This document shows positions 36,861 to 45,686 of a stretch of DNA of 64,000 nucleotides, piece by piece; the first letter of the stretch is position 1, and the number at the start of each line of letters is the position of its first letter. The notes beneath the pieces are model-generated. The model was not told the origin of the DNA. It made no database searches and was given only the letters and a program-made list of their open reading frames with translations. Both the position numbers and the translations under genes were made by a program. Origin of the DNA: Caulobacter sp. Root655. GTDB taxonomy: Bacteria; Pseudomonadota; Alphaproteobacteria; Caulobacterales; Caulobacteraceae. The stretch covers positions 1 to 64,000 of the forward strand of contig NZ_LMHC01000007.1 of assembly GCF_001427665.1 (NCBI RefSeq), read 5' to 3'.

Positions 36861-37049
36861 ATGCCCGCCAAATCCGCTGCTCAACAAAAGGCCGCCGGCG
36901 CGGCGCTGTCGGCCAAGCGAGGCGAGACGCCAAAGAGCAAGCTCAAAGGCGCCTCGAAATCCATGCTGTCGATGAGCGAAAAGCAGCTCGAGGAGTTCGC
37001 CCATACCAAGCGCAAGAACAAGCCCGAGCACGTTTCGAAGGCGCATTAG
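36861..37049 (+). CDS. DUF3008 small basic protein
   Basis: A 62-residue Lys/Ala/Ser-rich protein (MPAKSAAQQKAAGAALSAKR ... EKQLEEFAHTKRKNKPEHV). It matches the DUF3008 family as I know it: small, hydrophilic, often stress induced, without assigned function. AGGAG lies 9 bases before ATG 36861. It closes a run of three small genes that each have a GGAAC-type promoter. Confidence 0.82.
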   Translation: MPAKSAAQQKAAGAALSAKRGETPKSKLKGASKSMLSMSEKQLEEFAHTKRKNKPEHVSKAH

Positions 37050-37089
37050 GTCGGGGTCAGGCGTCTCGGCGGAACCCCCTCGCAGATCT

Positions 37090-37539
37090 TCATCCCGCTC
37101 CGCCCGCCGGACGCCAGTCCTGGCCAGCCATGGTGTTGACCATCCACGGGATGCCGAACCGGTCGGTCAGGCTGCCGTAGCCGGGCGACCAGAAGGTCTC
37201 GGCGAAGGCCATGCCGACCTTGCCGCCTTCGGACAGGGCCTCGAAGACACGTTTCGCCTCGGCGGCGTCCTCGGTATGGAACGTGACGTCGAAACCGTTC
37301 TTGGGCTTGTCGATGTTCGGGGCGTACTCGGGCGGCATGTCCGCGCCCATCAGGGCCTGGTCGCCGACCTCCAGCCAGCAGTGCATCAGCCAGTCCTTGT
37401 ACTTGGGATCGACCGGCATGTCGGCCGGGCCTTCACCGAACGGGAAGGCGGCGGTGACCTTTCCGCCCAACACGCGGGCGTAGAAGTCGAAGGCTTCGCG
37501 GCATTCGCCCTGGAAGCTCAGGCTGGTGACGATCTTCAC
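37090..37539 (-). CDS. VOC/PhnB-like protein
   Basis: A 149-residue glyoxalase/bleomycin-resistance-fold protein of the PhnB-like subgroup (SFQGECREAFDFYARVLGGKV, LMGADMPPEY, GYGSLTDRFGIPWMVNT). These are usually annotated as 3-demethylubiquinone-methyltransferase-like, but real substrates are unknown. Start is GTG at 37539 with AAGGAGAAACGCC upstream. It lies 48 bp after the glycosyltransferase gene on the same strand. Confidence 0.85.
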   Translation of the reverse strand: MKIVTSLSFQGECREAFDFYARVLGGKVTAAFPFGEGPADMPVDPKYKDWLMHCWLEVGDQALMGADMPPEYAPNIDKPKNGFDVTFHTEDAAEAKRVFEALSEGGKVGMAFAETFWSPGYGSLTDRFGIPWMVNTMAGQDWRPAGGAG

Positions 37540-37587
37540 GGCGTTTCTCCTTGGTCTCGGTTTTTGAAGGTCGACGATTCAAGCTGG

Positions 37588-38331
37588 TCAGGGTCGGCGG
37601 ACCATCGACCAGCGCCGGGCGGCGGCTCGGCGTCGTCGCAAGACCAGATTCAACAGCGCGATGTTCTGGCTGACCAGACCGACGGGCGACAGGACGCGCA
37701 GGGCGTCGCCAACCATCTGACCCTCGGCCAGCGCGCCCCGGACACGACCGATCTTGCGGTGCTTGCGGATGTTGGTGACGCGAGGCCAATCGACGACCTC
37801 GATGTGCAGGCCGGCCTCGATGATCCGCTGGTTGATGAAGGCCTCACCGCCCCAACGCGGCAGCGCTTCCATGACCGCGATCTGATCTCGAACCAGCCAG
37901 GCGGGGATCACGCGCTCGCCGGATACGAAGTCCAGTCCGATCAGCCTATAGAGCGGCAGGCTGTTGCGACGCAGGCTGATGCTGACCTCCGCGCGGCCGG
38001 CCACGATCGGGGCGGCGAGTCGGTCGATCTCCTGGCGTCCGAGGCCGGAGAGATCAGCGTCCAGGAACATCAGCAGTTCGCCGGTCGCCGCGGCGACGCC
38101 CCGGCTCATCGCATAGGTCTTTCCGCGATTGGCGCCGTAGGTGATCACGCGGACATTGGGGTGGGTCTTCAACAGGGCGTCGACGCCGTCGGTCGAACCG
38201 TCGTCGACGACGATCACTTCCTTCAGAGCGGGGTGTCCGTCCACGGCCGAAAGGATGTCCCGCAGCCGATCGCCCTCGTTGTAGACGCAGACGATGCAAG
38301 AGATGTTCGCCATGCCCTCGGTCCTGGCCAT
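37588..38331 (-). CDS. Family 2 glycosyltransferase
   Basis: A 247-residue GT-A enzyme: CIVCVYNEGDRLRDILSAV, VIVVDDGSTDGVDALL and the nucleotide-sugar DxD motif in LLMFLDADLSGLG. Polyprenyl-phosphate or UDP-sugar glycosyltransferase activity is likely; acceptor unknown. No clear transmembrane segment except a hydrophobic stretch near the basic C-terminus (VSQNIALLNLVLRRRR). A second in-frame ATG at 38313 (MANISCIVCVYN) is an equally likely start and fits the family better. Confidence 0.85.
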   Translation of the reverse strand: MARTEGMANISCIVCVYNEGDRLRDILSAVDGHPALKEVIVVDDGSTDGVDALLKTHPNVRVITYGANRGKTYAMSRGVAAATGELLMFLDADLSGLGRQEIDRLAAPIVAGRAEVSISLRRNSLPLYRLIGLDFVSGERVIPAWLVRDQIAVMEALPRWGGEAFINQRIIEAGLHIEVVDWPRVTNIRKHRKIGRVRGALAEGQMVGDALRVLSPVGLVSQNIALLNLVLRRRRAAARRWSMVRRP

Positions 38332-38726
38332 GTTCGCCAGGACTCAAGCTTTCCGCCGAGCGAAGGTTCCGCGACCGGTCGTGCGCCGCGCCGTCGAAAG
38401 AGACGGCGACCTTGGGAATGGCCGGCGAAGCTCCACGAATTGGGATCCTTGAAGTGAGCCTTGAGCCGCGCTGCTGAGTCGGTGGGCGCCCGGACGGCCA
38501 GACAGAAATGCTGGTCGCGCCTTGCGGAAATTTGCGCGCCCTGAGCCCGGCGAAGCGCCCGGCGCGCGCCTATCTCTGCGTCAGACGGGCGAGGTCGATC
38601 CTCGCCGGCGGCGGGATCCCCGACGCCAACTTCAATTTCCCGGACTAACGGCCGGTCAACGCCCCTTCGCCAGAGCACGACACGTCAACAACCGGGCCGT
38701 TGAGCGCCCGAGCACCGGAGACCGCC
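38332..38726. other. 395-bp gap, no firm gene
   Basis: Between the divergent GT2 and MFS genes. A 46-codon frame on the plus strand (38508-38648, ending AGGGIPDANFNFPD) is open but has no ribosome binding site and no family match I know. No hairpin or operator stands out. Confidence 0.4.
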
Positions 38727-39980
38727 ATGGATGGTTCCACGATCGCCAAACAGGACCAGGGCGTCTCGATCCCGGAGACCCAGGTCGGGTCCAACGCCGG
38801 GCCGCCCGCCGCCTGGGCCGCGATCGGGGCCCTGACCCTGGGCGTCTTCGCCCTGGTGACCTCCGAGTTCCTGCCGGCCAGCGTCCTGACGCCGCTGGCG
38901 GCCGACCTGGGCGTCAGCGTCGGCGCGGCGGGCCAGGCGGTCACCGCCACCGCCGTCATCGGCGCCATCGCCGCGCCCCTGACGCCGGTGCTGACGGGGC
39001 GCTTCGACCGGCGACTGGTGATGTGGAGCCTGATGGCGCTGCTGTGCGCCTCGAACCTGCTGACGGTGTTCGCCGTCAACCTGCCCATGCTGCTGGTCGC
39101 GCGGATCCTGTTGGGCGCCAGCCTGGGCGGCTTCTGGTCCATGGCCGCGGCCCTGGCCATGCGGCTCGTGCCGGTCACGGCCCTGCCCAGGGCGATGTCG
39201 ATCGTCTTCACCGGCGTGTCGGTGGCCACGGTCTCGGCCGCCCCGGTCGGGGCCTATGTCAGCGACACCTTGGGCTGGCGCGCCGCTTTCATCATCGCCG
39301 GCGTGGTCGGGGGCCTGGCGTTGCTGGCCCAGGTGCTGACCCTGCCCAGGCTGGCGCCGACGGCGCCGCCGCGACTGCGCGGCCTGTTGCAGGTGGCGCG
39401 CCGTCCCAGCGTCGCGGTGGCCCTCATCGGCGTCCTGCTGGTGATCTCCGGCCACTTCGCCGGCTTCACCTATGTTCGTCCCGTGCTCGAGCAGGTGACG
39501 CGGCTGGGCGTCGGCGCGATCTCCCTCGTCCTGCTGGCCTTCGGCGTCGCCGGGTTCTTCGGTAATTTCGCGGGGGCTTTCCTGGCGGAACGCGATCCGC
39601 GCCTGGCGGTGCTGGGCGGCGCGGGCCTGGTCGCCGCCTCGGCCCTGGCGATCGTGACCCTGGGCGCCTGGCCTCCCGTGGTCGCGATCGCCCTGGCCGT
39701 CTGGGGCTTCGCTTTCGCCATGCTGCCGGTCGGCTTCCAGGCCTGGGCGACCTCGGAGGCCTCCGACCAGGCTGAGCTGGCGGGCGGCCTGCTGACCTCG
39801 ACCTTCCAGGTGGCCATCGCCATGGGGGCGATCTTCGGCGGCGTGCTGGTCGATCACCTGGGCGCGGTCAGCGCCTCGGCCTATGCCGGCCTGGCCGCCG
39901 CGTCGGGTGTTGTCCTGGTGCTGGCGGCGCGGCGAGAGCGCCCCGTCGCGACGCCGGTCCCTTGCGAGGCTTGCCCGTAG
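38727..39980 (+). CDS. MFS drug/sugar efflux transporter (DHA1, AraJ/NepI-like)
   Basis: A 417-residue, 12-helix efflux protein. The first helix block LTLGVFALVTSEFLPASVLTPLAADLGVS and the motif A region LTGRFDRRLVMWSLM are typical of the AraJ/SotB/NepI group, which export sugars, nucleosides or drugs. GGAG lies 8 bases before ATG 38727; an upstream TTG frame adds nine residues without support. Convergent with the FAD dehydrogenase, 13 bp between stops. Cargo unknown. Confidence 0.87.
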   Translation: MDGSTIAKQDQGVSIPETQVGSNAGPPAAWAAIGALTLGVFALVTSEFLPASVLTPLAADLGVSVGAAGQAVTATAVIGAIAAPLTPVLTGRFDRRLVMWSLMALLCASNLLTVFAVNLPMLLVARILLGASLGGFWSMAAALAMRLVPVTALPRAMSIVFTGVSVATVSAAPVGAYVSDTLGWRAAFIIAGVVGGLALLAQVLTLPRLAPTAPPRLRGLLQVARRPSVAVALIGVLLVISGHFAGFTYVRPVLEQVTRLGVGAISLVLLAFGVAGFFGNFAGAFLAERDPRLAVLGGAGLVAASALAIVTLGAWPPVVAIALAVWGFAFAMLPVGFQAWATSEASDQAELAGGLLTSTFQVAIAMGAIFGGVLVDHLGAVSASAYAGLAAASGVVLVLAARRERPVATPVPCEACP

Positions 39981-39993
39981 GGACGGGGGCGGC

Positions 39994-41670
39994 TCAGACC
40001 ATGCCCGCCAGGGCGCGTCCCGCCGCCCGGCCCGAGAAGATGCAGCCGCCGAGGAAGGTGCCTTCCAGCGCGTTGTAGCCATGCATCCCGCCACCGCCGA
40101 AGCCCGCCGCCTCGCCCGCGGCGAACAGCCCCTCCAGCGCCGCGCCGCTGGACGTCAGCACGCGACCCGAAAGGTCGGTCTGCAGTCCGCCCAGCGACTT
40201 GCGGGTGAGGACATGCAGCTTGACCCCGATCAACGGTCCCGCCCTCGGATCGAGAATGCGGTGGGGCGTCGCCGTGCGCGCCAGCCGGTCGCCCAGGGCG
40301 CGGCGGCTGTTGTGGATGCCCATGACCTGCAGGTCCTTGGTGAAGGGATTGGCCATCTGGGCGTCGCGGTCCTCGATCTGGCCGCGGATCAGCGCCGCGT
40401 CCAGCAAGGGTTGCTCGGTCAGCGCGTTCATCCTCCCGACCAGGGTCTCCAGCGTGTCGGCGACCACGAAGTCGGCGCCATGACGCTTGAAGGCCTCCAC
40501 CTCGGGCGGCGCGCCCTTGCCCAGGCGTGAGCGCAGCAGGCCCAGCACCCGGCGATTGGTGATGTCGCCGTTCTGCTCGGACCCTGAAAGGGCGAACTCC
40601 TTCTCCAGGATCTTCTGGGTGACGATGAACCAGGAGTGGTCGTGCTCGGCCAGGTCCGGCGTGGTGCGGAGGTGGCGCAGGGTCGCGACGGTGTCGTAGC
40701 CGGGCAGGGCGGGGAAGGGCAGGCGCCGGCCCAGGGCGTCGAACCACATCGCCGAAGGGCCCGGCAGGATGCGGATGGCGTGGCGGGGCCAGATGGGGCT
40801 CCAGTTCCGTACGCCCTCGACGTAGTGCCACATGCGATCGCGGTTCACGAGCCGGGCGCCGGCCGCGCCGGCGATGTCCAGCATCCGCCCGTCGACATAG
40901 GCCGGGACGCCGGTGATCATGTTTCGCGGTGGCGCGCCCAGCCGGTCGGGCCAGAAGCGCCGCACCAGGTCGTGGTCGCCGCCGATGCCGCCGGTGGCCA
41001 GGACGACCGCCTGGGCCTTCAGGGTGTAGCCGCCGACCACCTCGCGACTGGATGGCGCCCCGCGCCCCGCGTCGTCCGGCGTCAGGATCGCCCCGGCGAC
41101 CCCCGTGACCCGGCCGCCCTCGACCAGCAGCTCGTCCACCCGGCGCCGATAATGAAAGGTCAGCAGGCCACCGCCGGCGGCCTCCCGAGCGCGCTGGGCG
41201 AACGGCTCCGACACGCCGGTGCCCGTGCCCCAGGCGACATGGAAGCGTGGCACGGAGTTGCCGTGGCCGAAGGCCTGGCCGCCGCCGCGTTCGGCCCAGC
41301 CGACCATGGGGGTCAGCTTGATCCCGTGGCGGCGCAGCCAGTCGCGCTTCTCACCGGCGGCGAATTCCACATAGGCGCGCGCCCAGCGCACCGCCCATTC
41401 ATCCTCGGGCAGGGGGCCGTCCAGCCGATCCCACCCGGCGCTGCCCCGCCAGTCCCGCCAGGCCAGGTCGAAGCCGTCGCGCACGCCCAGGCGTCGTTGT
41501 TCGGGCGAATTGACCAGGAACAGGCCTCCGAACGACCAGAACGCCTGGCCCCCCAGATTGGCGGCGTTCTCCTGGTCCACCAGGGCGACGCGCTTGCCCG
41601 CCTGGATCAGTTCGTTCGTCGCGACCAGTCCCGCCAGTCCGGCTCCGACGACAATCACGTCAGCGTCCAT
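39994..41670 (-). CDS. FAD-dependent dehydrogenase of the fumarate reductase/ketosteroid dehydrogenase type
   Basis: A 558-residue flavoprotein. The dinucleotide-binding motif VGAGLAGLVATNEL starts at residue 8, and the C-terminus has AGEAAGFGGGGMHGYNALEGT, which closes the FAD site. No signal peptide, so cytoplasmic. Substrate unknown; the family includes ketosteroid 1-dehydrogenases and fumarate reductase-like proteins. GAGGGGGAG precedes ATG 41670; a longer upstream extension lacks support. It is divergent from the TonB receptor at 42535, suggesting the receptor brings in its substrate. Confidence 0.87.
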   Translation of the reverse strand: MDADVIVVGAGLAGLVATNELIQAGKRVALVDQENAANLGGQAFWSFGGLFLVNSPEQRRLGVRDGFDLAWRDWRGSAGWDRLDGPLPEDEWAVRWARAYVEFAAGEKRDWLRRHGIKLTPMVGWAERGGGQAFGHGNSVPRFHVAWGTGTGVSEPFAQRAREAAGGGLLTFHYRRRVDELLVEGGRVTGVAGAILTPDDAGRGAPSSREVVGGYTLKAQAVVLATGGIGGDHDLVRRFWPDRLGAPPRNMITGVPAYVDGRMLDIAGAAGARLVNRDRMWHYVEGVRNWSPIWPRHAIRILPGPSAMWFDALGRRLPFPALPGYDTVATLRHLRTTPDLAEHDHSWFIVTQKILEKEFALSGSEQNGDITNRRVLGLLRSRLGKGAPPEVEAFKRHGADFVVADTLETLVGRMNALTEQPLLDAALIRGQIEDRDAQMANPFTKDLQVMGIHNSRRALGDRLARTATPHRILDPRAGPLIGVKLHVLTRKSLGGLQTDLSGRVLTSSGAALEGLFAAGEAAGFGGGGMHGYNALEGTFLGGCIFSGRAAGRALAGMV

Positions 41671-41716
41671 GGTCTCCCCCTCGCAAGGCCCGGTGATAGT
41701 GGCTATTTTGACATCT

Positions 41717-41899
41717 ATGTAAATATCTGATCGGCGTGAAAATTCTGGGTGAGCCCCTCTGTTCGGGACCGGGGAGGGTGATTGGCCCGGCCCTTGGGGT
41801 GGTTTCCGGCAGGGCGATATCGTGGGCAAGGCGCGCGCGGCGGCTCTCCCTGACGTTGTTTTGTATCGACGCAGGCTATGTATTTACATTTAAGTGAAT
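41717..41899. promoter_or_regulatory. AT-rich dyads in the FAD dehydrogenase/TonB receptor gap
   Basis: ATGTAAATA at 41717-41725 and its exact complement TATTTACAT at 41881-41889 lie in AT-rich patches of the 864-bp divergent gap. The second extends into an imperfect dyad, ATTTACATTTAAGTGAAT (41882-41899). A related ATGTAAGTAATGTATTG patch with TTGACA (42392-42397) lies nearer the receptor. They look like operator sites for one regulator of both genes. Confidence 0.4.
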
Positions 41900-42048
41900 A
41901 TTTGGACGAGATTGACGATGTGTTGGCTGTCCGGCCCCGGCCACCAGTCTGAGCCGCACCTCGCGGCCTTCAGCGAATGTTTCCGGCGCTCCGCGCGGCC
42001 ATGATGCTCCGCCTCGCCCGGTCGGGCGTCGGCGCTTTTCACGGCTTG

Positions 42049-42210
42049 GCCTCCAACGAGAGGTTGCAACAGCTGGCCCGGCCCATGCATCGTCAGCGGT
42101 GCGCTCACCAGCTCGCCATCCTTGACGGTGCTTTGAGCCGTCTGATTGGCGTGGTGTTTCGATCTGCTCACGCCTGGCGGCGCCCAGAGTCTTCGGGCTC
42201 CTGGCGCGTC
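42049..42210 (+). pseudogene. Deleted remnant of a PraB-like secreted protein gene
   Basis: This segment repeats both ends of the gene at 45687. CTCCAACGAGAGGTTGCAA (42051-42069) copies the leader hairpin with one change. Then, after a deletion of the ribosome site and most of the coding region, codons for IVSGALTSSPSLTVL and TGA (to 42136) copy the last residues (INGTLTSSPSLTVS). A degraded copy of the terminator follows at about 42180-42210, including the TTCG loop and the CTTGCCTTGA tail. No start codon remains. Confidence 0.75.
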
Positions 42211-42534
42211 TTGCCTTGAAAGGCCCCCCGGGCTGGAAGCCGTCGGTTTCGACGGGCCGAAGCACCTCATCCACGGACCCTTGTCGATGACCGGTCCGCG
42301 CGCCCAGGGGCGGTTCCTGGAGCCGCGATGTCGCCAACCAGGACGGCGCGAAACTTCCCCAACGTCACTAAACACCAATGTAAGTAATGTATTGACAGGG
42401 TGGTGAATAGATGGATGTTTGGCGACGCAAAGCCGTCGGCGTTTCGCCCTGCCAGACGGACATAGATCAAGGGCGGAGGAAACGTTCATATCGGTCCAGC
42501 TGAGGAGTTGGGCCGGGTCTGGGGAGGATTCCGC

Positions 42535-45489
42535 ATGGCTTCATCGGCCTGTGTTCGCGCGCGTCTGGCTGTCACCGCGTCGGTCGTCGCTCTCGCCGTC
42601 GGGGCGGGCTCGGCTTGGGCGCAGGAGGTGACGCAACTCGACGACGTCATCGTCACGGCCCAGAAGCGCGAGGAATCGATCCAGGACGTGCCGATCGCCG
42701 TGACGGCCCTGTCGTCCGAAAACCTGGACACGCTGAAGATCGAAGGGGGCTCGGAGCTGGTGCGGGCCGTGCCGAACGTGACCTTCTCCAAGGCCAATTT
42801 CAGCATGTACAACTTCTCGATCCGCGGGATCGGGACCAAGGCGATCTCGGCCAGCAGCGACCCGGCCGTCGCGGTCAGCTTCAACTCCACGCCGCTGATC
42901 CGCAACCGGCTGTTCGAGCAGGAATATCTCGACGTCCAGCGGGTCGAGGTGCTGCGCGGGCCGCAGGGCACCCTGTACGGTCGCAACGCCACCGGCGGGG
43001 TGGTCAACATGATCCCCAAGCTGCCGGGTCATGAGTTCGAGGGCGTGATCAAGGGCGAGGTCGGCAACTACGACTCCCGCCGGATGTCGGGCATGATCAA
43101 CGTGCCGCTCGGCGACACCTTCGCCGTGCGCGCCGCCGGCTCGATGACCAGGCGCGACGGCTTCGACTACAACAGCTTCAACGACACCCACGTGAACGAC
43201 CGCGATCTGTGGTCCACCCGCCTGTCGGCGGCGTGGGAGCCAAGCAGCCGCTTCCGCAGCAACCTGATCTGGGAGCATTTCGAGGAAGACGACAACCGCT
43301 CGCGCACCGGCAAGCAGCTGTGCACCACCGACCCCGGCCCAACGCGGGCGGGCAGCGTCACCATCACCTCGCCGATCATCCGCAACCGGCTGAGCCAGGG
43401 CTGCCTGCCGGGCTCGCTGTATAGCGACGCGGCCTATGGCGTGCCCAACGGCGGGGCCTTCGCCCACATCTTCCTGGCGTCCCTGTCCTACGGCCAGAAC
43501 GCCCAGGGCCGACCGGTCCAGGCCGTGCCCCTGGGCACGGACCCCTATGCGGGCCTGACCCAGTCCCGGAACTTGCGCGAAATCGCGACCAGCTACGATC
43601 CGATCTTCCGTGTGAAGAACAACGTGGTGCAGTTCAACATGGAGTTCGACCTCAGCGACAAGCTGAAGCTGGTCTCCCAGACGGCCTATGCCGAGGACGC
43701 CTACTACTCCTCGCAAGACTACAACCGGTTCGTTTCCAATCCGATCTTCAGCAACTCCGACGGCCTGTTCGACGTCCTGGGCCGACCGATCGTCGCCCCG
43801 ACCACGCCGACGCCTGGCGGGTACTACACCGATCCCCAGCTGGGCATGTCCAACCGGATGGTCTCGGCCGACCTGAGCCGGTCCGACAACCGCCAATGGA
43901 CCCAGGAGTTGCGCCTGCAGTCGGACTTCGATGGGAAGTTCAACTTCAGCCTCGGGGCCAACTATCTCGACTTCAAATCCCAGGACGACTATTTCGTATT
44001 CAACAACGTCTTCACGTTCCTGGCTGAATATTACTACAATGTCGCCGTCGGCCTGCCGACCAATCTTGGCCGGCAGACACAGCCCTGCACGCCACAGACG
44101 ACGAAGGAATGCATCTACGTCGATCCCACGCCGATGAATCAATTGGCCGGTGACGGTCACAACTACTTCCGCAGCAAGAACGTCATCCACACCCGGTCCT
44201 GGGCGGTGTTCGGCGAGGGCTACCTGGACCTGTCGCCCGAGTTCCGGCTGACGGCGGGGCTGCGCTACACCGACGACCGCAAGGTCAGCACCCCCTATCC
44301 CAGCCAGCTGCTGCTGGGCGCGGATCGCGGCAATCCGGGGCCGTCGTCGGGCGGCTATGTCAGCCGGGACTATCCGGCCCTGCCCGACATCGATCAGCGG
44401 TGGGACGCCGTCACCGGCCGACTGGTGCTGGACTGGAAGCCCAAGCTCAGCTTCACCGACGAGACCCTGGTCTACGCCTCCTACTCGCGGGGCTACAAAG
44501 GCGGTGGGTCCAATCCGCCGCGCGTCGACATCAATCCGACGGTCATCCAGTATCAGCCTCTGCCCGAGACGTTCGAGCCGGAATACGTCAACGCCTTCGA
44601 GATCGGGACCAAGAATTCGCTCTATGGCGGCAAGGTGAGGCTGAACGCCACGGCCTTCTATTACGACTACACCGACTACCAGGTGTCCCAGATCGTCGAC
44701 CGCATCTCGTTGAACGAGAACTTCGACGCCCGCAGCATGGGGCTGGAACTGGAGACGGTCTTCCGTCCCAACCGCGCCTTCCGGGTGGACGCCAATTTCG
44801 GCTATCTGAAGACGCGGATCGGCGACGGCGAAAGCTCCATCGACGTCATGAACCGCACCCAGGGCAATCCCGACTGGATGGTGTTGCGTCCCTGGCTCCA
44901 GGTGCCGTCGAACTGCGTCGCCCCGACCAAGTACGTGCAGACCATCCTTTCGCGACCGTTCCCACCGGAGATGACGGTCGTCGCGCTTCAGGCCCTGTGC
45001 GGCGGGTCGCTGCGGACGGGGACGTTCAATCCGAACTTCCCGTCGAGCGTGCCCTTCTGGCGCCTGTTCGGCTTCAACTATGACCCGCTGACCGAGGCCC
45101 CGAATGGCGGGCGAGGGTTCAAGGCGGACCTGAGCGGCAATGAACTGCCCAATGCGCCGAACTGGACCGCCAACATCGGCGCCCAGTACACCTTCTTCCG
45201 GGGCCCATGGAGCCTGACGTTCCGCGGCGACTACTACTATCAGGGCAGCAGCTATGCCCGCGTCTACAACACCGAATACGACCGGTTGAAAGCCTGGGAC
45301 AACGCCAACCTGTCGGTGACGCTCGAGCGGCCCGACCAGGGCCTGGTCTTCCAGGCCTACGTCAAGAACCTGTTCGACAAGACGCCCATCACCGACACCT
45401 TCACCAACAGCGACGACACCGGCCTGACCGCCAACGTCTTCACCCTGGATCCACGTCTCGTGGCGTTCAGCGTGTCCAAGCGCTTCTAG
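42535..45489 (+). CDS. TonB-dependent receptor (catabolic type)
   Basis: A 984-residue outer-membrane receptor. Signal peptide to about residue 28, then DDVIVTAQKREESIQDVPIA, the opening typical of receptors for hydrophobic or aromatic/steroid-like compounds in sphingomonads and Caulobacter. Plug motifs RNATGGVVNMIPK follow, and the barrel ends in FSVSKRF. GGGGAGG lies 7 bases before ATG 42535; a TTG at 42508 is an alternative with its own GAGGAG. Divergent from the FAD dehydrogenase. Ends in a strong terminator, so it is transcriptionally separate from the PraB-like gene. Confidence 0.9.
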   Translation: MASSACVRARLAVTASVVALAVGAGSAWAQEVTQLDDVIVTAQKREESIQDVPIAVTALSSENLDTLKIEGGSELVRAVPNVTFSKANFSMYNFSIRGIGTKAISASSDPAVAVSFNSTPLIRNRLFEQEYLDVQRVEVLRGPQGTLYGRNATGGVVNMIPKLPGHEFEGVIKGEVGNYDSRRMSGMINVPLGDTFAVRAAGSMTRRDGFDYNSFNDTHVNDRDLWSTRLSAAWEPSSRFRSNLIWEHFEEDDNRSRTGKQLCTTDPGPTRAGSVTITSPIIRNRLSQGCLPGSLYSDAAYGVPNGGAFAHIFLASLSYGQNAQGRPVQAVPLGTDPYAGLTQSRNLREIATSYDPIFRVKNNVVQFNMEFDLSDKLKLVSQTAYAEDAYYSSQDYNRFVSNPIFSNSDGLFDVLGRPIVAPTTPTPGGYYTDPQLGMSNRMVSADLSRSDNRQWTQELRLQSDFDGKFNFSLGANYLDFKSQDDYFVFNNVFTFLAEYYYNVAVGLPTNLGRQTQPCTPQTTKECIYVDPTPMNQLAGDGHNYFRSKNVIHTRSWAVFGEGYLDLSPEFRLTAGLRYTDDRKVSTPYPSQLLLGADRGNPGPSSGGYVSRDYPALPDIDQRWDAVTGRLVLDWKPKLSFTDETLVYASYSRGYKGGGSNPPRVDINPTVIQYQPLPETFEPEYVNAFEIGTKNSLYGGKVRLNATAFYYDYTDYQVSQIVDRISLNENFDARSMGLELETVFRPNRAFRVDANFGYLKTRIGDGESSIDVMNRTQGNPDWMVLRPWLQVPSNCVAPTKYVQTILSRPFPPEMTVVALQALCGGSLRTGTFNPNFPSSVPFWRLFGFNYDPLTEAPNGGRGFKADLSGNELPNAPNWTANIGAQYTFFRGPWSLTFRGDYYYQGSSYARVYNTEYDRLKAWDNANLSVTLERPDQGLVFQAYVKNLFDKTPITDTFTNSDDTGLTANVFTLDPRLVAFSVSKRF

Positions 45490-45507
45490 CGCACCGCTCG
45501 GCGACTC

Positions 45508-45540
45508 GCCGCCCCGCATGGCCGGGGCGGCGGCTTTTTT
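45508..45540 (+). terminator. Intrinsic terminator after the TonB receptor
   Basis: A 9-bp perfect GC stem (45508-45516 with 45523-45531) is followed by GGCTTTTTT. Confidence 0.9.
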
Positions 45541-45650
45541 CGCGACGCCCTCCAAGGGCGCCGCGCGATGATGCGTTGTTCATATAAGTCATTGTTTTTT
45601 ATTGAGAATTTAATTTGACTCCCTCTGCTGTTAGTAGTTGCATCGCTCAG

Positions 45651-45678
45651 ACCTCCAATGAGAGGTTGCAATAGGAGG
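45651..45678 (+). promoter_or_regulatory. Leader hairpin competing with the Shine-Dalgarno site
   Basis: ACCTC (45651-45655) pairs with GAGGT (45662-45666); alternatively CCTCC (45652-45656) pairs exactly with the GGAGG ribosome site at 45674-45678. The two foldings exclude each other. The hairpin is retained in the remnant copy at 42051 with an A-to-G change that keeps pairing as G-T. A switch controlling translation is plausible. Confidence 0.5.
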
Positions 45679-45686
45679 AAGACGAC

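Noticed and set aside
38508-38648. 46-codon plus-strand frame as a small gene
   Set aside because: No ribosome binding site, no homologue I recognise, and chance frames of this size are common at this GC content.
42392-42397. TTGACA as a housekeeping promoter for the TonB receptor
   Set aside because: No convincing -10 sequence lies 16-18 bases downstream; kept only as part of the regulatory patch.
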